NCBI GenBank assembly: GCA_026770025.1
Contig: JAMXDE010000068.1
Coordinates: 147,678-211,677 of the forward strand
Direction: 5' to 3'
DNA length: 64,000 nucleotides
Origin: Craspedostauros australis
Lineage: Eukaryota > Bacillariophyta > Bacillariophyceae > Mastogloiales > Achnanthaceae
This document shows, one piece after another, positions 56,201-64,000 of this stretch (position 1 is its first letter; each line of letters opens with the position of its first letter). Under the pieces are notes generated by a model, which was not told where the DNA came from, made no database searches, and was given only the letters and a program-made list of their open reading frames with translations. The position numbers and the translations under genes are program-made.

Positions 56201-56493
56201 TCGTCGCGCAGCTACTCGAAAGTGTGGGCGTCCCAGTGAAGACGCCGATCAAGGTCCGTGTGGACAACATCGGAGCGATCTTCATCGCCAAGAACCCATC
56301 AACATCCCAACGATCGCGGCACATCGACGTGCGCCATCACTACGTGAGGAACATGGTAATCAACAAAACCATCGAGATCATTTTCGTCAAATCCGAGCAA
56401 AACACAAGCGACGGATTCACCAAGAACATCAAGGCCGACTTACAACGTGAACACGAGAAGTCGTACCTTGACACATCGAGAACATTCGAATGA
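50296..56493 (+). CDS. Copia Gag-Pol polyprotein, element 4 (2065 aa, open; RNase H residue changed)
   Basis: Same domain order as element 1. Approximate positions: CCHC knuckles 391-446, acidic linker and extra helical domain 500-830, protease Asp ~844, integrase HH-CC 990-1023, integrase D,D,E ~1051, 1112 and 1149, RT 'VFKLKRDG' 1594 with 'YVDD' ~1733, RNase H 'FCDSEYAGD' ~1911. At residue 1956 the motif reads 'SSSEAAYVAL', while elements 1 and 3 have 'SSSEAEYVAL'. The altered Glu aligns with the catalytic Glu of RNase H (as in 'RAEL' of bacterial RNase HI), so RNase H may be dead although the frame is complete. Confidence 0.93.
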   Translation: MSEEEELKDIPLSQLAIKQEEGASETPPREEKEVAAATVLSGADASAIDETEEERSARLHREKESILKAYKQEETGVTKSIRTAKQSGKSETPPGGEFVTKTISAQQQAKIEKVTTQKQTEIKGASAPTTKQRINMATSANMNKRRIKAPMFSGEQEDYSAWESQAKAYARAQKTRDVMLGKTKVPTVSEIAAADGEAKEAMEEIYELGCDCFSDLILMMDAEKGKGKQAIQYINQCISDDYPEGDAHAVWNVLAEKFRPSDAVTKIKLKRQFNNEKMKRDTDPDIYITQLESLRSRLHDVKYEITDEEMIMQILSTVSNEYRTHIVNFQHQLTFNPELVTINTIRGVLRTAYATHRGGKAYVDDFQDSNTKSNDTGFTSTGNFKGTCHNCGVYGHRSADCPERKKSNNKKNNNNNNKMNGKRNKGSGFKGKCNYCGIFGHREAECRKKKFNESKKNNEQANAATEGHDKSGHEMVLSAKDMPLCMLVSDDYIEDSFFDNFECVGSDDEVQDDEIVPEWLNEEPIIHEVDPRREVSYECCFNAHDLIGSYGDAAEMDDEAIDSDIEEAMSEDADENGAVEDTDNNGADEDDDDTISDGANRDEAPPPAAMRNERTGIFDEEDSDEAENHTNDAFNPYEVVVYPIRIQFPPEPNPRRVEDIYRLQTFPEPTITAKRMQKQLIYDAVLTAALPMFPGFVNEPLRYIWVNMVSTILSNHFKSIEEILANAAILNRLLQANEEEELSELDLHYVLGGCMQVLLRERPRVTPYDTVTGFHRNSTVPASFAELPSDDEADEDHNPYNEDGVHEDEEADGLMDEMATAAVEQLHELSTKHKDKVNKDTWLADSGASCHIVNSDAALFNVRHIKSFVQVGDSTKLDSPKMGSIRLKVKQRDNTGHIIRLDDVKYTPKMAVNLFSTNKALYNGYQLGSNGILMDIINGSGTKIVFDRVFPTANGFITGVQMHPIMPTNDDKAYTALVKNPSKEISAVNLHRMLGHAPLEAMKGTAAQYGWKIIGEMPVCRDCAVANARVKNIPKATIPRATRRGERLFIDISYTKHISFGDKRYWTLIVDDCTDHCWSFFLKNKSDQPGYIKRFVQTIKSQTGDQQIIFRGDNSGENKSTQDILIDAGLNVKFEFTASNTPQQNGRVERKFAYLYTKIRSMLNGAQLDEEYRHGLWAAAASTATAIANITVAKNQKESPHRQFFGNDPPYADALRTFGEVGVVKTTYGGITAKLKNRGEEMVFIGYAHQHASGVYNMYRPSTKSLVCSRDIKWLNQSYGQFRGWAPAPNISNETGTTDADGFTTIGRKGATPRTATRQASEAKRVSFANSNRYYILSDSDDEDNEDDGVVTQLIHNDEEDRSESNHEDDEILPSGDEADDDTGVTPPNTPARSTHGTPSRSPPSKPNKRDIDRKERILRHEERGRKGGTNPTSTTGKSIPRALRELADYNEQGRKEEGYESDPSSNEDSDELSDEEIDDSNNETTDDEEIADEEEIEITHYSTTGLYGMNAIITESPAIDIGLSMQDEKKEPEKHIEPTTFDGAFNHPDPIHRKGYRAAIKKEFDSMDTRKVYSKIKRDAIPRGRRCCKCKWVFKLKRDGTHRARLVACGYSQVAGVDFQEHYSPVIHDVTYRVMMVIMLIKKMDCALVDVVTAFLHGDLDEEIYMNCPNGMDHQPDEALTLHKPIYGLVQSARQWFKMLVSTLKNINFEQSAADPCLFYRKTNEGSMIVAIYVDDCFCCGDSKALETFLKDIQGSKFKVTIERGLGDYLSCNIELNHDKTRATLRQPHLIRHLIEEFGTKVEKMQRYGTPGTPGQIIVRPSEDNGLQKVGAEEHAEYRRGVGMLLFLIKHSRPDIANPVRELSKVLIGPTKAAMKEMYRIIKYVIDTKDYGLKIHPARPDDDGWDMELFCDSEYAGDKNTRISVGGFILYLCKVPILWRSKAQKAVTLSSSEAAYVALSEAAKEIFFVAQLLESVGVPVKTPIKVRVDNIGAIFIAKNPSTSQRSRHIDVRHHYVRNMVINKTIEIIFVKSEQNTSDGFTKNIKADLQREHEKSYLDTSRTFE

Positions 56494-56513
56494 CCGAATG
56501 CACATAGGAAGGG

Positions 56514-57305
56514 TGTCGAGATGTACATGTGAGTATATGTCGAGATGTACGAGTATATGTGCATCGTTCACCCGCTATTCTCTCATACACACTTGGACGG
56601 TATAACTACATTCGTGTCGATAGTATACTGTGATTCGTCAGAATTACAGGGGAAACGGAACACACGAAAAGGGGCAAGATTTCTGGAGGAAATTTGCAAA
56701 TGACGATTTCTAAGAGAATTGGAAGATCGTCCGTCCATCCATCAATGGTACCAAGAGAATCTCGAGGTACTTCCCAACTAAACCTCAGATGACGATATCA
56801 TCTGACAGACCACTGCATCACCAATGGAACGTGACATCTGGAGAGCAGAAGGACGCCTACTGACGTCGACAGGATGTCATCATGTCACCACGTCGACATC
56901 TGTCTCCAAGTCAGAGCAGGAGGCAAAGATCCGATGACCGAAGGGCATCAGCATCATGGATACAGAAGGTGAACTTCAAATGGCGAGTACTCATGGAGTA
57001 GGAGCCAGTACTGAATGAACGAAGTGTCGAATACGGAGTACGTATCGAACACGGAGTATCGTGTGCGACGAGCACGCGATATTGAGAGAGAGAGAATACA
57101 GAGAAGAGCGAGAGAGCATCTCGCGTACCGACTCATAGTCGGAGACCGAATCTACGAAACAGATTGAAGCACCGAGAGCATCGGGCGAGAGAACGGCGTA
57201 CACCGAGAGCATCGGAGTAGCCAAGTAATGAAATAGCAAACAGACGACTATCAACCAACACCATCTTCCACGATCGTAGGTTACCGTGAGCGGAACTTGC
57301 CAACA
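56514..57305 (+). repeat. LTR G (3' LTR of element 4)
   Basis: 792 bp. Follows the purine tract directly. Confidence 0.93.
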
Positions 57306-57311
57306 TTGGTG
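57306..57311 (+). repeat. 6-bp target duplication 'ttggtg' (right)
   Basis: Pairs with 49415-49420. The outer element resumes here without loss of bases. Confidence 0.82.
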
Positions 57312-60300
57312 GGCCCGATCAATACCTTGGAGAGTTCCCTCACAGGGTTCGCGATATCTGGTCGCGAGTGCTTGATGAGGAAGAGTAGCATGCCGACGCC
57401 TCGGCGGTACTCGGCATGTTCTTCCGGTCCAACTTTCTGTAGTCCGTTGTCTTCGGATGGTCGTACGATGATTTGACCCGGGGTTCCCGGTGTCCCATAG
57501 CGCTGCATCTTCTCAACCTTGGTTCCGAACTCTTCGATGAGATGTCGGATGAGGTGTGGTTGACGCAATGTCGCTCTAGTCTTGTCATGGTTCAGTTCGA
57601 TGTTGCAGCTGAGGTAGTCTCCGAGTCCACGCTCGATAGTCACCTTGAACTTGCTGCCTTGGATGTCCTTCAGGAATGTCTCCAGTGCCTTGGAGTCTCC
57701 GCAACAGAAGCAATCGTCCACGTAGATGGCCACGATCATGCTTCCTTCGTTCGTCTTCCTGTAGAACAGGCACGGGTCTGCCGCGCTCTGTTCGAAGTTG
57801 ATATTCTTGAGGGTCGATACCAACATCTTGAACCATTGCCTGGCGCTCTGCACAAGTCCGTAGATTGGCTTGTGTAGGGTCAGGGCTTCGTCTGGTTGAT
57901 GATCCATCCCGTTGGGACAGTTCATGTAGATCTCCTCGTCGAGGTCTCCGTGTAGGAATGCCGTTACGACATCGACGAGTGCGCAGTCCATCTTCTTGAT
58001 CAGCATGATCACCATCATGACTCGATAGGTCACGTCGTGAATGACGGGTGAGTAGTGCTCTTGGAAGTCCACTCCTGCGACTTGTGAATAGCCACATGCA
58101 ACGAGCCGCGCTCGATGTGTGCCGTCACGCTTCAGCTTGAAGACCCATTTGCATTTGCAGCATCTGCGGCCGCGTGGGATGGCGTCTCGTTTGATCTTGC
58201 TGTACACTTTGCGTGTGTCCATGGAGTCGAACTCCTTCTTGATGGCTGCTCGATATCCCTTTCGATGGATAGGGTCTGGATGATTGAAGGCTCCATCGAA
58301 TGTTGTAGGTTCGATGTGCTTCTCTGGTTCTTTCTTCTCGTCCTGCATCGACAGTCCGATGTCGATCGCTGGTGATTCGGTAATGATTGCATTCATTCCG
58401 TACAGTCCTGTTGTGCTATAATGAGTGATCTCAATCTCTTCTTCATCTGCAGTTTCTTCGTCATCTGTAGTTTCGTTGTTGGAGTCGTCGATTTCCTCGT
58501 CGCTGAGTTCATCACTGTCTTCGTTGGATGATGGATCGCTTTCATATCCTTCTTCCTTTCGACCTTGTTCGTTGTAGTCTGCGAGCTCACGCAGAGCTCT
58601 AGGAATACTCTTTCCTGTAGTTGACGTGGGATTAGTTCCTCCCTTCCTGCCTCGTTCTTCGTGACGTAGGATCCTCTCCTTTCTGTCTATGTCACGTTTG
58701 TTTGGCTTGCTCGGTGGAGATCTGGATGGTGTGCCATGTGTCGACCTCGCTGGTGTGTTCGGAGGGGTGACGCCTGTGTCATCATCGGCTTCGTCGCCGG
58801 ATGGTAGGATCTCGTCATCCTCATGATTGGATTCGCTCCGATCTTCCTCGTCGTTATGGATTAGTTGAGTCACTACTCCATCGTCCTCATTATCCTCATC
58901 GTCGCTGTCCGATAGGATATAGTATCTGTTGCTGTTAGCGAAAGATACTCTCTTCGCTTCTGATGCTTGACGCGTTGCCGTCCTTGGCGTTGCTCCCTTC
59001 CGTCCGATGGTTGTGAAGCCGTCTGCGTCCGTCGTTCCTGTTTCGTTGGATATGTTCGGTGCTGGTGCCCAGCCACGGAACTGTCCGTATGATTGGTTGA
59101 GCCACTTGATGTCGCGTGAGCAGATGAGTGACTTGGTCGATGGTCTGTACATGTTGTAGACCCCTGATGCATGTTGGTGTGCATATCCGATGAACACCAT
59201 CTCTTCTCCTCTATTCTTGAGTTTGGCGGTGATCCCGCCGTAGGTAGTCTTCACAACACCCACCTCTCCGAAAGTGCGGAGTGCATCCGCGTATGGTGGA
59301 TCATTGCCGAAGAATTGTCGATGTGGTGACTCTTTCTTATTCTTCGCTACGGTGATGTTGGCGATGGCGGTGGCAGTGCTAGCAGCTGCTGCCCACAGGC
59401 CATGCCTATACTCTTCGTCGAGCTGTGCTCCGTTGAGCATGGAGCGGATCTTGGTGTAGAGGTACGCGAACTTGCGTTCTACTCTACCATTCTGTTGCGG
59501 TGTGTTCGATGCCGTGAATTCGAATTTCACGTTGAGTCCTGCATCGATGAGAATATCCTGCGTGGATTTGTTCTCTCCGCTGTTGTCACCTCGGAAGATG
59601 ATCTGTTGGTCACCAGTCTGTGACTTGATCGTTTGGATGAATTGTTTGATGTACCCTGGTTGATCACTTTTGTTCTTGAGAAAGAAACTCCAGCAGTGAT
59701 CCGTGCAGTCGTCCACAATCAGGGTCCAGTAGCGTTTATCTCCGAAGCTTATGTGTTTAGTGTAACTAATGTCAATGAAGAGACGTTCGCCGCGGCGAGT
59801 TGCTCTCGGAATGGTTGCCTTCGGAATGTTCTTCACTCTTGCGTTCGCGACCGCGCAGTCGCGACATACCGGCATCTCGCCGATAATCTTCCATCCGTAT
59901 TGGGCGGCTGTTCGCTTCATGGTTTCGAGTGGCGCGTGGCCGAGCATTCGATGCAAGTTCATCGCGCTGATCTCCTTGGATGGGTTCTTGATGATGGCTG
60001 TGCAAGCCTTCTCGTCGTTCGTTGGCATGATGGGATACATCTGCACTCCCGTGATGAATCCGTTGGATGTCGGGAAGACTCGGTCGAATACGATCTTCGT
60101 TCCGGATCCGTTGATGATGTCCATCAGAATGCCGTTGCTACCAAGCTGGTAACCGTTGTACAGAGCCTTGTTCGTGGAGAAAAGGTTCACCGCCATTTTC
60201 GGTGTGTACTTCACATCATCAAGCCGGATGATGTGGCCAGTGTTGTCTTGTTGCTTGACCTTCAAGCGAATGGATCCCATTTTGGGAGAGTCCAGCTTCG

Positions 60301-62919
60301 TGCTGTCTCCCACTTGGACGAATGACTTGATGTGCCGCACGTTGAAGAGAGCGGCGTCTGAATTGACGATGTGACACGAAGCTCCACTGTCGGCGAGCCA
60401 GGTGTCCTTGTTGACCTTGTCCTTGTGCTTGGTGCTCAGCTCGTGGAGTTGCTCCACGGCTGCCGCAGCTATCTCGTCGTCGAAGCTGCCTTCATCGTCG
60501 TCTTCGTGAACTCCATCTTCGTTGTATGGATTGTGATTCTCATCAGCTTCGTCGTCGCTTGGTAGTTCAGCGAAGTGCGCTGGGACGGTGCTGTTGCGAT
60601 GAACTCCGGTGACCGTGTCATACGGTGTGACGCGTGGTCGCTCGCGCAGGAGCACCTGCATGCATCCTCCGAACACGTAGTGCAAGTCCAGTTCGGAGAG
60701 TTCCTCCTCTTGGTTTGCTTGCAGTAGTCGGTTGAGGATGGCTGCGTTTGCGAGGATCTCTTCAATCGATTTGAAGTTATTGGATAGGATAGTGCTTACC
60801 ATGTTCACCCAAATGTATCGCAATGGTTCGTTCACGAACCCTGGGAACATCGGTAATGCAGCTGTTAGGACCGCGTCGTAGATGAGCTGCTTCTGCATTC
60901 GTTTTGCAGTGATCGTTGGTTCCGGGAAGGTTTGGAGTCGGTAGATGTCTTCGACTCTTCTGGGATTCGGCTCCGGTGGGAATTGGATTCGAATTGGGTA
61001 GACGACAGCTTCGTAGGGATTGAATGCGTCGTTCGGACGGTCCTCAGCTTCGTCGCTGTCCTCTTCATCGAAGATGCCCGTTCTCTCGTTTCGCATTGCT
61101 GCGGGAGGCGGCGCCTCGTCGCGGTTCATCCCGTCTCTGATGGTGTCGTCGTCATCTCCGTGTGCGCCGTCCTCGTCGGCGTCTTCGTCCGAGCCGTTCT
61201 CGTCGGCGTCTTCGTTGTCTTCGCTCATTGCCTCTTCGATGTCGCTATCGATGGCCTCGTCGTCCATCTCGGCTGCGTCGCCGTATGAACCGATCAGGTC
61301 GTGCGCGTTGAAGCAGCATTTGTAGCTCGCTTCGCGTCTTGGATCCACCTCGTGGATGATTGGCTCCTCGCTGAGCCACTCCGGGACGATCTCATCGTCC
61401 TGTACTTCGTCGTCACTTCCGACGCACTCGAAGTTATCGAAGAAGGAGTCTTCGATGTAGTCGTCGGACACCAACATGCAGAGCGGCATGTCCTTTGCCG
61501 AGAGTACCATCTCGTGCCCGCTCTTGTCGTGTCCTTCCGTAGCCGCGTTGGCTTGTTCGTTGTTCTTTTTGTTCTCGTTGAACTTCTTCTTTCGGCACTC
61601 CGCCTCGCGATGTCCGAAGATGCCGCAGTAGTTGCATTTGCCCTTGAAGCCGCTTCCCTTGTTACACTTTCCGTTCATTTTGTTGTTGTTGTTGTTGTTC
61701 GATTTCTTGCGTTCTGGACAATCGGCGGATCTATGACCATACACGCCACAGTTGTGACAAGTACCCTTGAAGTTACCGGTGCTTGTGAAGCCGGTGTCGT
61801 TGCTCTTCGTGTTACTGTCTTGGAAGTCGTCGACGTATGCCTTGCCTCCTCTGTGAGTGGCGTATGCAGTACGGAGTACTCCTCTGATCGTGTTGATGGT
61901 GACCAGTTCCGGATTGAACGTGAGTTGATGTTGGAAGTTCACGATGTGGGTTCTGTACTCGTTGCTCACCGTGCTGAGGATTTGCATGATCATTTCCTCG
62001 TCCGTGATTTCGTATTTGACATCGTGGAGACGTGATCGTAGACTCTCGAGTTGCGTGATGTAGATGTCGGGGTCCGAGTCTCTCTTCATCTTTTCGTTGT
62101 TGAATTGGCGCTTGAGTTTGATCTTCGTCACCACATCGGATGGTCGGTACTTCTCCGCGAGAACGTTCCACACTGCGTGTGCGTCTCCTTCGGGGTAGTC
62201 GTCGGAGATGCACTGGTTGATGTACTGGATGGCCTGCTTGCCTTTCCTTTCTCTGCATCCATCATGAGGATCAGATCGCTGAAGCAGTCACATCCCAGCT
62301 CGTAGATCTCTTCCATCGCTTCCTTGGCTTCACCAGCGGCTGCCGCGATCTCGCTCACTGTTGGCACCTTGGTCTTGCCCAACATCACGTCTCTTGTCTT
62401 CTGTGCACGAGCGTATGCCTTCGCTTGGGACTCCCATGCGCTGTAGTCTTCTTGTTCACCGCTGAACATCGGCGCCTTGATGCGTCGCTTGTTCATGTTG
62501 GCTGATGTCGCCATGTTGATTCGTTGTTTCGTTGTTGGTGCGCTCGCGCCCTTGATTTCCGTCTGTTTCTGTGTTGTCGATTCTTCGATTTTCGCTTGTT
62601 GTTTCGCGAGGGTTGATTTGCTCACAAATTCTCCTCCTGGTGGTGTCTCACTTTTACCACTTCGTTTGGCTGTGCGAATGCTCTCCGTCACACCAGTCTC
62701 CTCTTGCTTGTACGCCTTGAGGATTCTCTCCTTCTCGCGATGTAGCCTTGCAGACCGTTCTTCTTCGGTCTCGTCGATCGCGCTTGCGTCTGCGCCTGAT
62801 AGGACAGTAGCCGCGGCTGCTTCCTTCTCTTCTCGTGGTGGAGTCTCACTCGCACCTTCTTCTTGCTTGATAGTCGGGTTGGACAGAGGGATGTCTCTCA
62901 ATTCCTCTTCCTTGCTCAT
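57306..62919 (-). pseudogene. Outer Copia polyprotein, N-terminus to reverse transcriptase, frameshifted
   Basis: ATG at 62919; Gag N-terminus of the element 2 type. One base is missing from a run near 62247 ('gcctttcctttc' where intact copies have 'gccttttcctttc'), shifting the frame after 'DAEKGK'. The rest is open in the right frame from about 62173 to the insertion point and holds both CCHC knuckles, linker, protease, integrase and RT with 'YVDD'. The linker is of the element 1/4 type, so this copy is a mosaic. Confidence 0.9.
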
Positions 62920-63001
62920 TCAGCCTGCTGCTCTTGAATGATGTTCGTCTTCCTCGCACGATACGATTCGCGGGCTCGCCCTGATCTATCGTTTATAAAC
63001 G

Positions 63002-63802
63002 TGTTGGCAAGTTCCGCGCACGGTAACCTACGATCGTGGAAGATGGTGTTGGTTGATAGTCGTTCGTTTGCTATTTCATTACTTGGCTACTCCGATGCTC
63101 TCGGTGTACGCCGTTCTCTTGCCCGATGCTCTCGGTGCTTCAATCTGTTTCGTAGATTTGGTCTCCGACTATGAGTCGGTACGCGAGATGCTCTCTCGCT
63201 CCTCTCTGTATTCTCTCTCTCTCTCTCTCTCAACATCGTGTACTCGTCGCACACGATACTCCGTGTTCGATACGTACTCCGTATTCGACACTCCGTTCAT
63301 TCAGTACTGGCTCCTACTCCATGAGTACTCGCCATTTGAAGTTCACCTTCTGTATCCATGATGCTGATGCCCTTCGGTCATCGGATCTTCGCCTCCTGCT
63401 CTGACTTGGAAACAGATGTCGACGTGGTGACACGATGACATCCTGTCGACGTCAGTAGGCGTCCTTCTGCTCTCCAGATGTCATGTTCCATTGGTGATGC
63501 AGTGGTCTGTCAGATGATATCGTCATCTGAGGTTTAGTTGGGAAGTACCTCGAGATTTCTCTTGGTACCATTGATGGATGGACGGACGATCTTCCAATTC
63601 TCTTAGAAATCGTCATTTGCAAATTTCCTCCAGAAATCTTGCCCCTTTTCGTGTGTTCCGTTTCCCCTGTAATTCTGACGAATCACAGTATACTATCGAC
63701 ACGAATGTAGTTATACCGTCCAAGTGCGTATGAGAGAATAGCGGGTGAACAATGCACATATACTCGTACATCTTGACATATACTCACATGTACATCTCGA
63801 CA
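63002..63802 (-). repeat. LTR H (5' LTR of outer element)
   Basis: 801 bp; pairs with LTR E. Confidence 0.9.
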
Positions 63803-63808
63803 CATCCG
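63803..63808 (+). repeat. 6-bp target duplication 'catccg' (right)
   Basis: Pairs with 48009-48014. Confidence 0.8.
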
Positions 63809-63986
63809 ACAGGGCCTGTCCTACATGGACATGAGGCCTCCCACACGCAAGGAGATTGACACGTACCCTCACGTGGACTTCACTGCCGACGAAGACTGGG
63901 ATCCATCCACTCTTGATCACGAGTTCACTTTGCTGGACAGGATCTCCGATGGTGCCCCAGACGATGGTGTCCACTCACCGAACTAG
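63809..63986 (+). pseudogene. CoDi-like Gag-protease ORF, continuation after the nested element
   Basis: Joined to 48014 without the duplicate, the frame reads '...IPLSIR-QGLSYMDMRPPTRKE', the diatom CoDi type text after the protease, then about 45 acidic residues to a TAG at 63984-63986. Integrase and RT would lie beyond the window. The stop could be a decay mutation or the end of a separate Gag-PR ORF. Confidence 0.75.
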
Positions 63987-64000
63987 ACTAAAGGATCACT

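Larger units (their letters stand above)
49421..57305 (+). mobile_element. Inner full-length Copia retrotransposon (element 4)
   Basis: LTR F and LTR G (792 bp each), open polyprotein, purine tract AGGAAGGG before the 3' LTR, and 6-bp duplications on both sides. Inserted head-to-head against the outer element. Confidence 0.95.
48015..63802 (-). mobile_element. Outer Copia element (element 3), decayed, interrupted by element 4
   Basis: LTR E (48015-48814) and LTR H (63002-63802) in minus orientation with matching 6-bp duplications. Its body is split at 49420/57306 by another Copia copy. Two nonsense codons and one single-base deletion are visible in its coding sequence, so it is older than the others. 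Confidence 0.92.

Overview
The window is eukaryotic nuclear DNA, most likely from a diatom. The evidence is GT-AG introns, Copia-type polyproteins, and a Gag-protease ORF whose protease is followed by an 'IR.GL.YMDMRPP' stretch that I associate with diatom CoDi elements. The genus cannot be told from the sequence. Mobile DNA fills most of it; the only plausible ordinary host gene is an ankyrin-BTB gene at 9674-11125.

Left third (1-18.2 kb): two related two-gene DNA transposons, each with a PIF/Harbinger-like DDE transposase on the minus strand and a divergent accessory protein on the plus strand. Copy 1 is 1-672 (cut by the window edge) plus 4940-8005. Copy 2 is 12387-13463 plus 14632-16350. 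Intron positions and phases agree between the copies in both genes. Copy 1 has a ~230-bp tandem array and a 48-bp minisatellite between its genes; copy 2 has a GAT/GTT microsatellite. A 651-bp MITE (16596-17246) and a third transposase fragment, cut by an LTR at 18234, follow.

Middle (18.2-41.7 kb): a complete minus-strand Copia element with a 2066-aa open polyprotein (18234-26121), a half Copia element on the plus strand (28355-33580), another LTR (33581-34374), and a large LINE. The LINE is in two pieces facing opposite ways: ORF1 and most of ORF2 on the minus strand (34375-41694), and the ORF2 C-terminus plus 3' end on the plus strand (26122-27170). Both pieces carry the same 17-bp LINE target duplication, the ORF2 reading frame joins exactly, and each piece abuts an LTR of one Copia family with the same 6-bp duplication. 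This records a Copia insertion into the LINE followed by a large inversion.

Right third (41.7-64 kb): a 2.6-kb TIR transposon holding a tRNA-like sequence, a second MITE of the family seen at 16.6 kb, then a three-layer nest. A CoDi-like Gag-protease ORF (46159 onward) is split by a decayed minus-strand Copia (48015-63802), which is itself split by a near-intact plus-strand Copia (49421-57305). Both insertions have matching 6-bp target duplications.

The four Copia copies are mosaics of one another, with sharp changes of type in the Gag N-terminus and in a linker domain between the zinc knuckles and the protease. The intact inner copy has an apparent Glu-to-Ala change at the RNase H active site. 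Boundaries and domains were read by eye; no database search or alignment was run.
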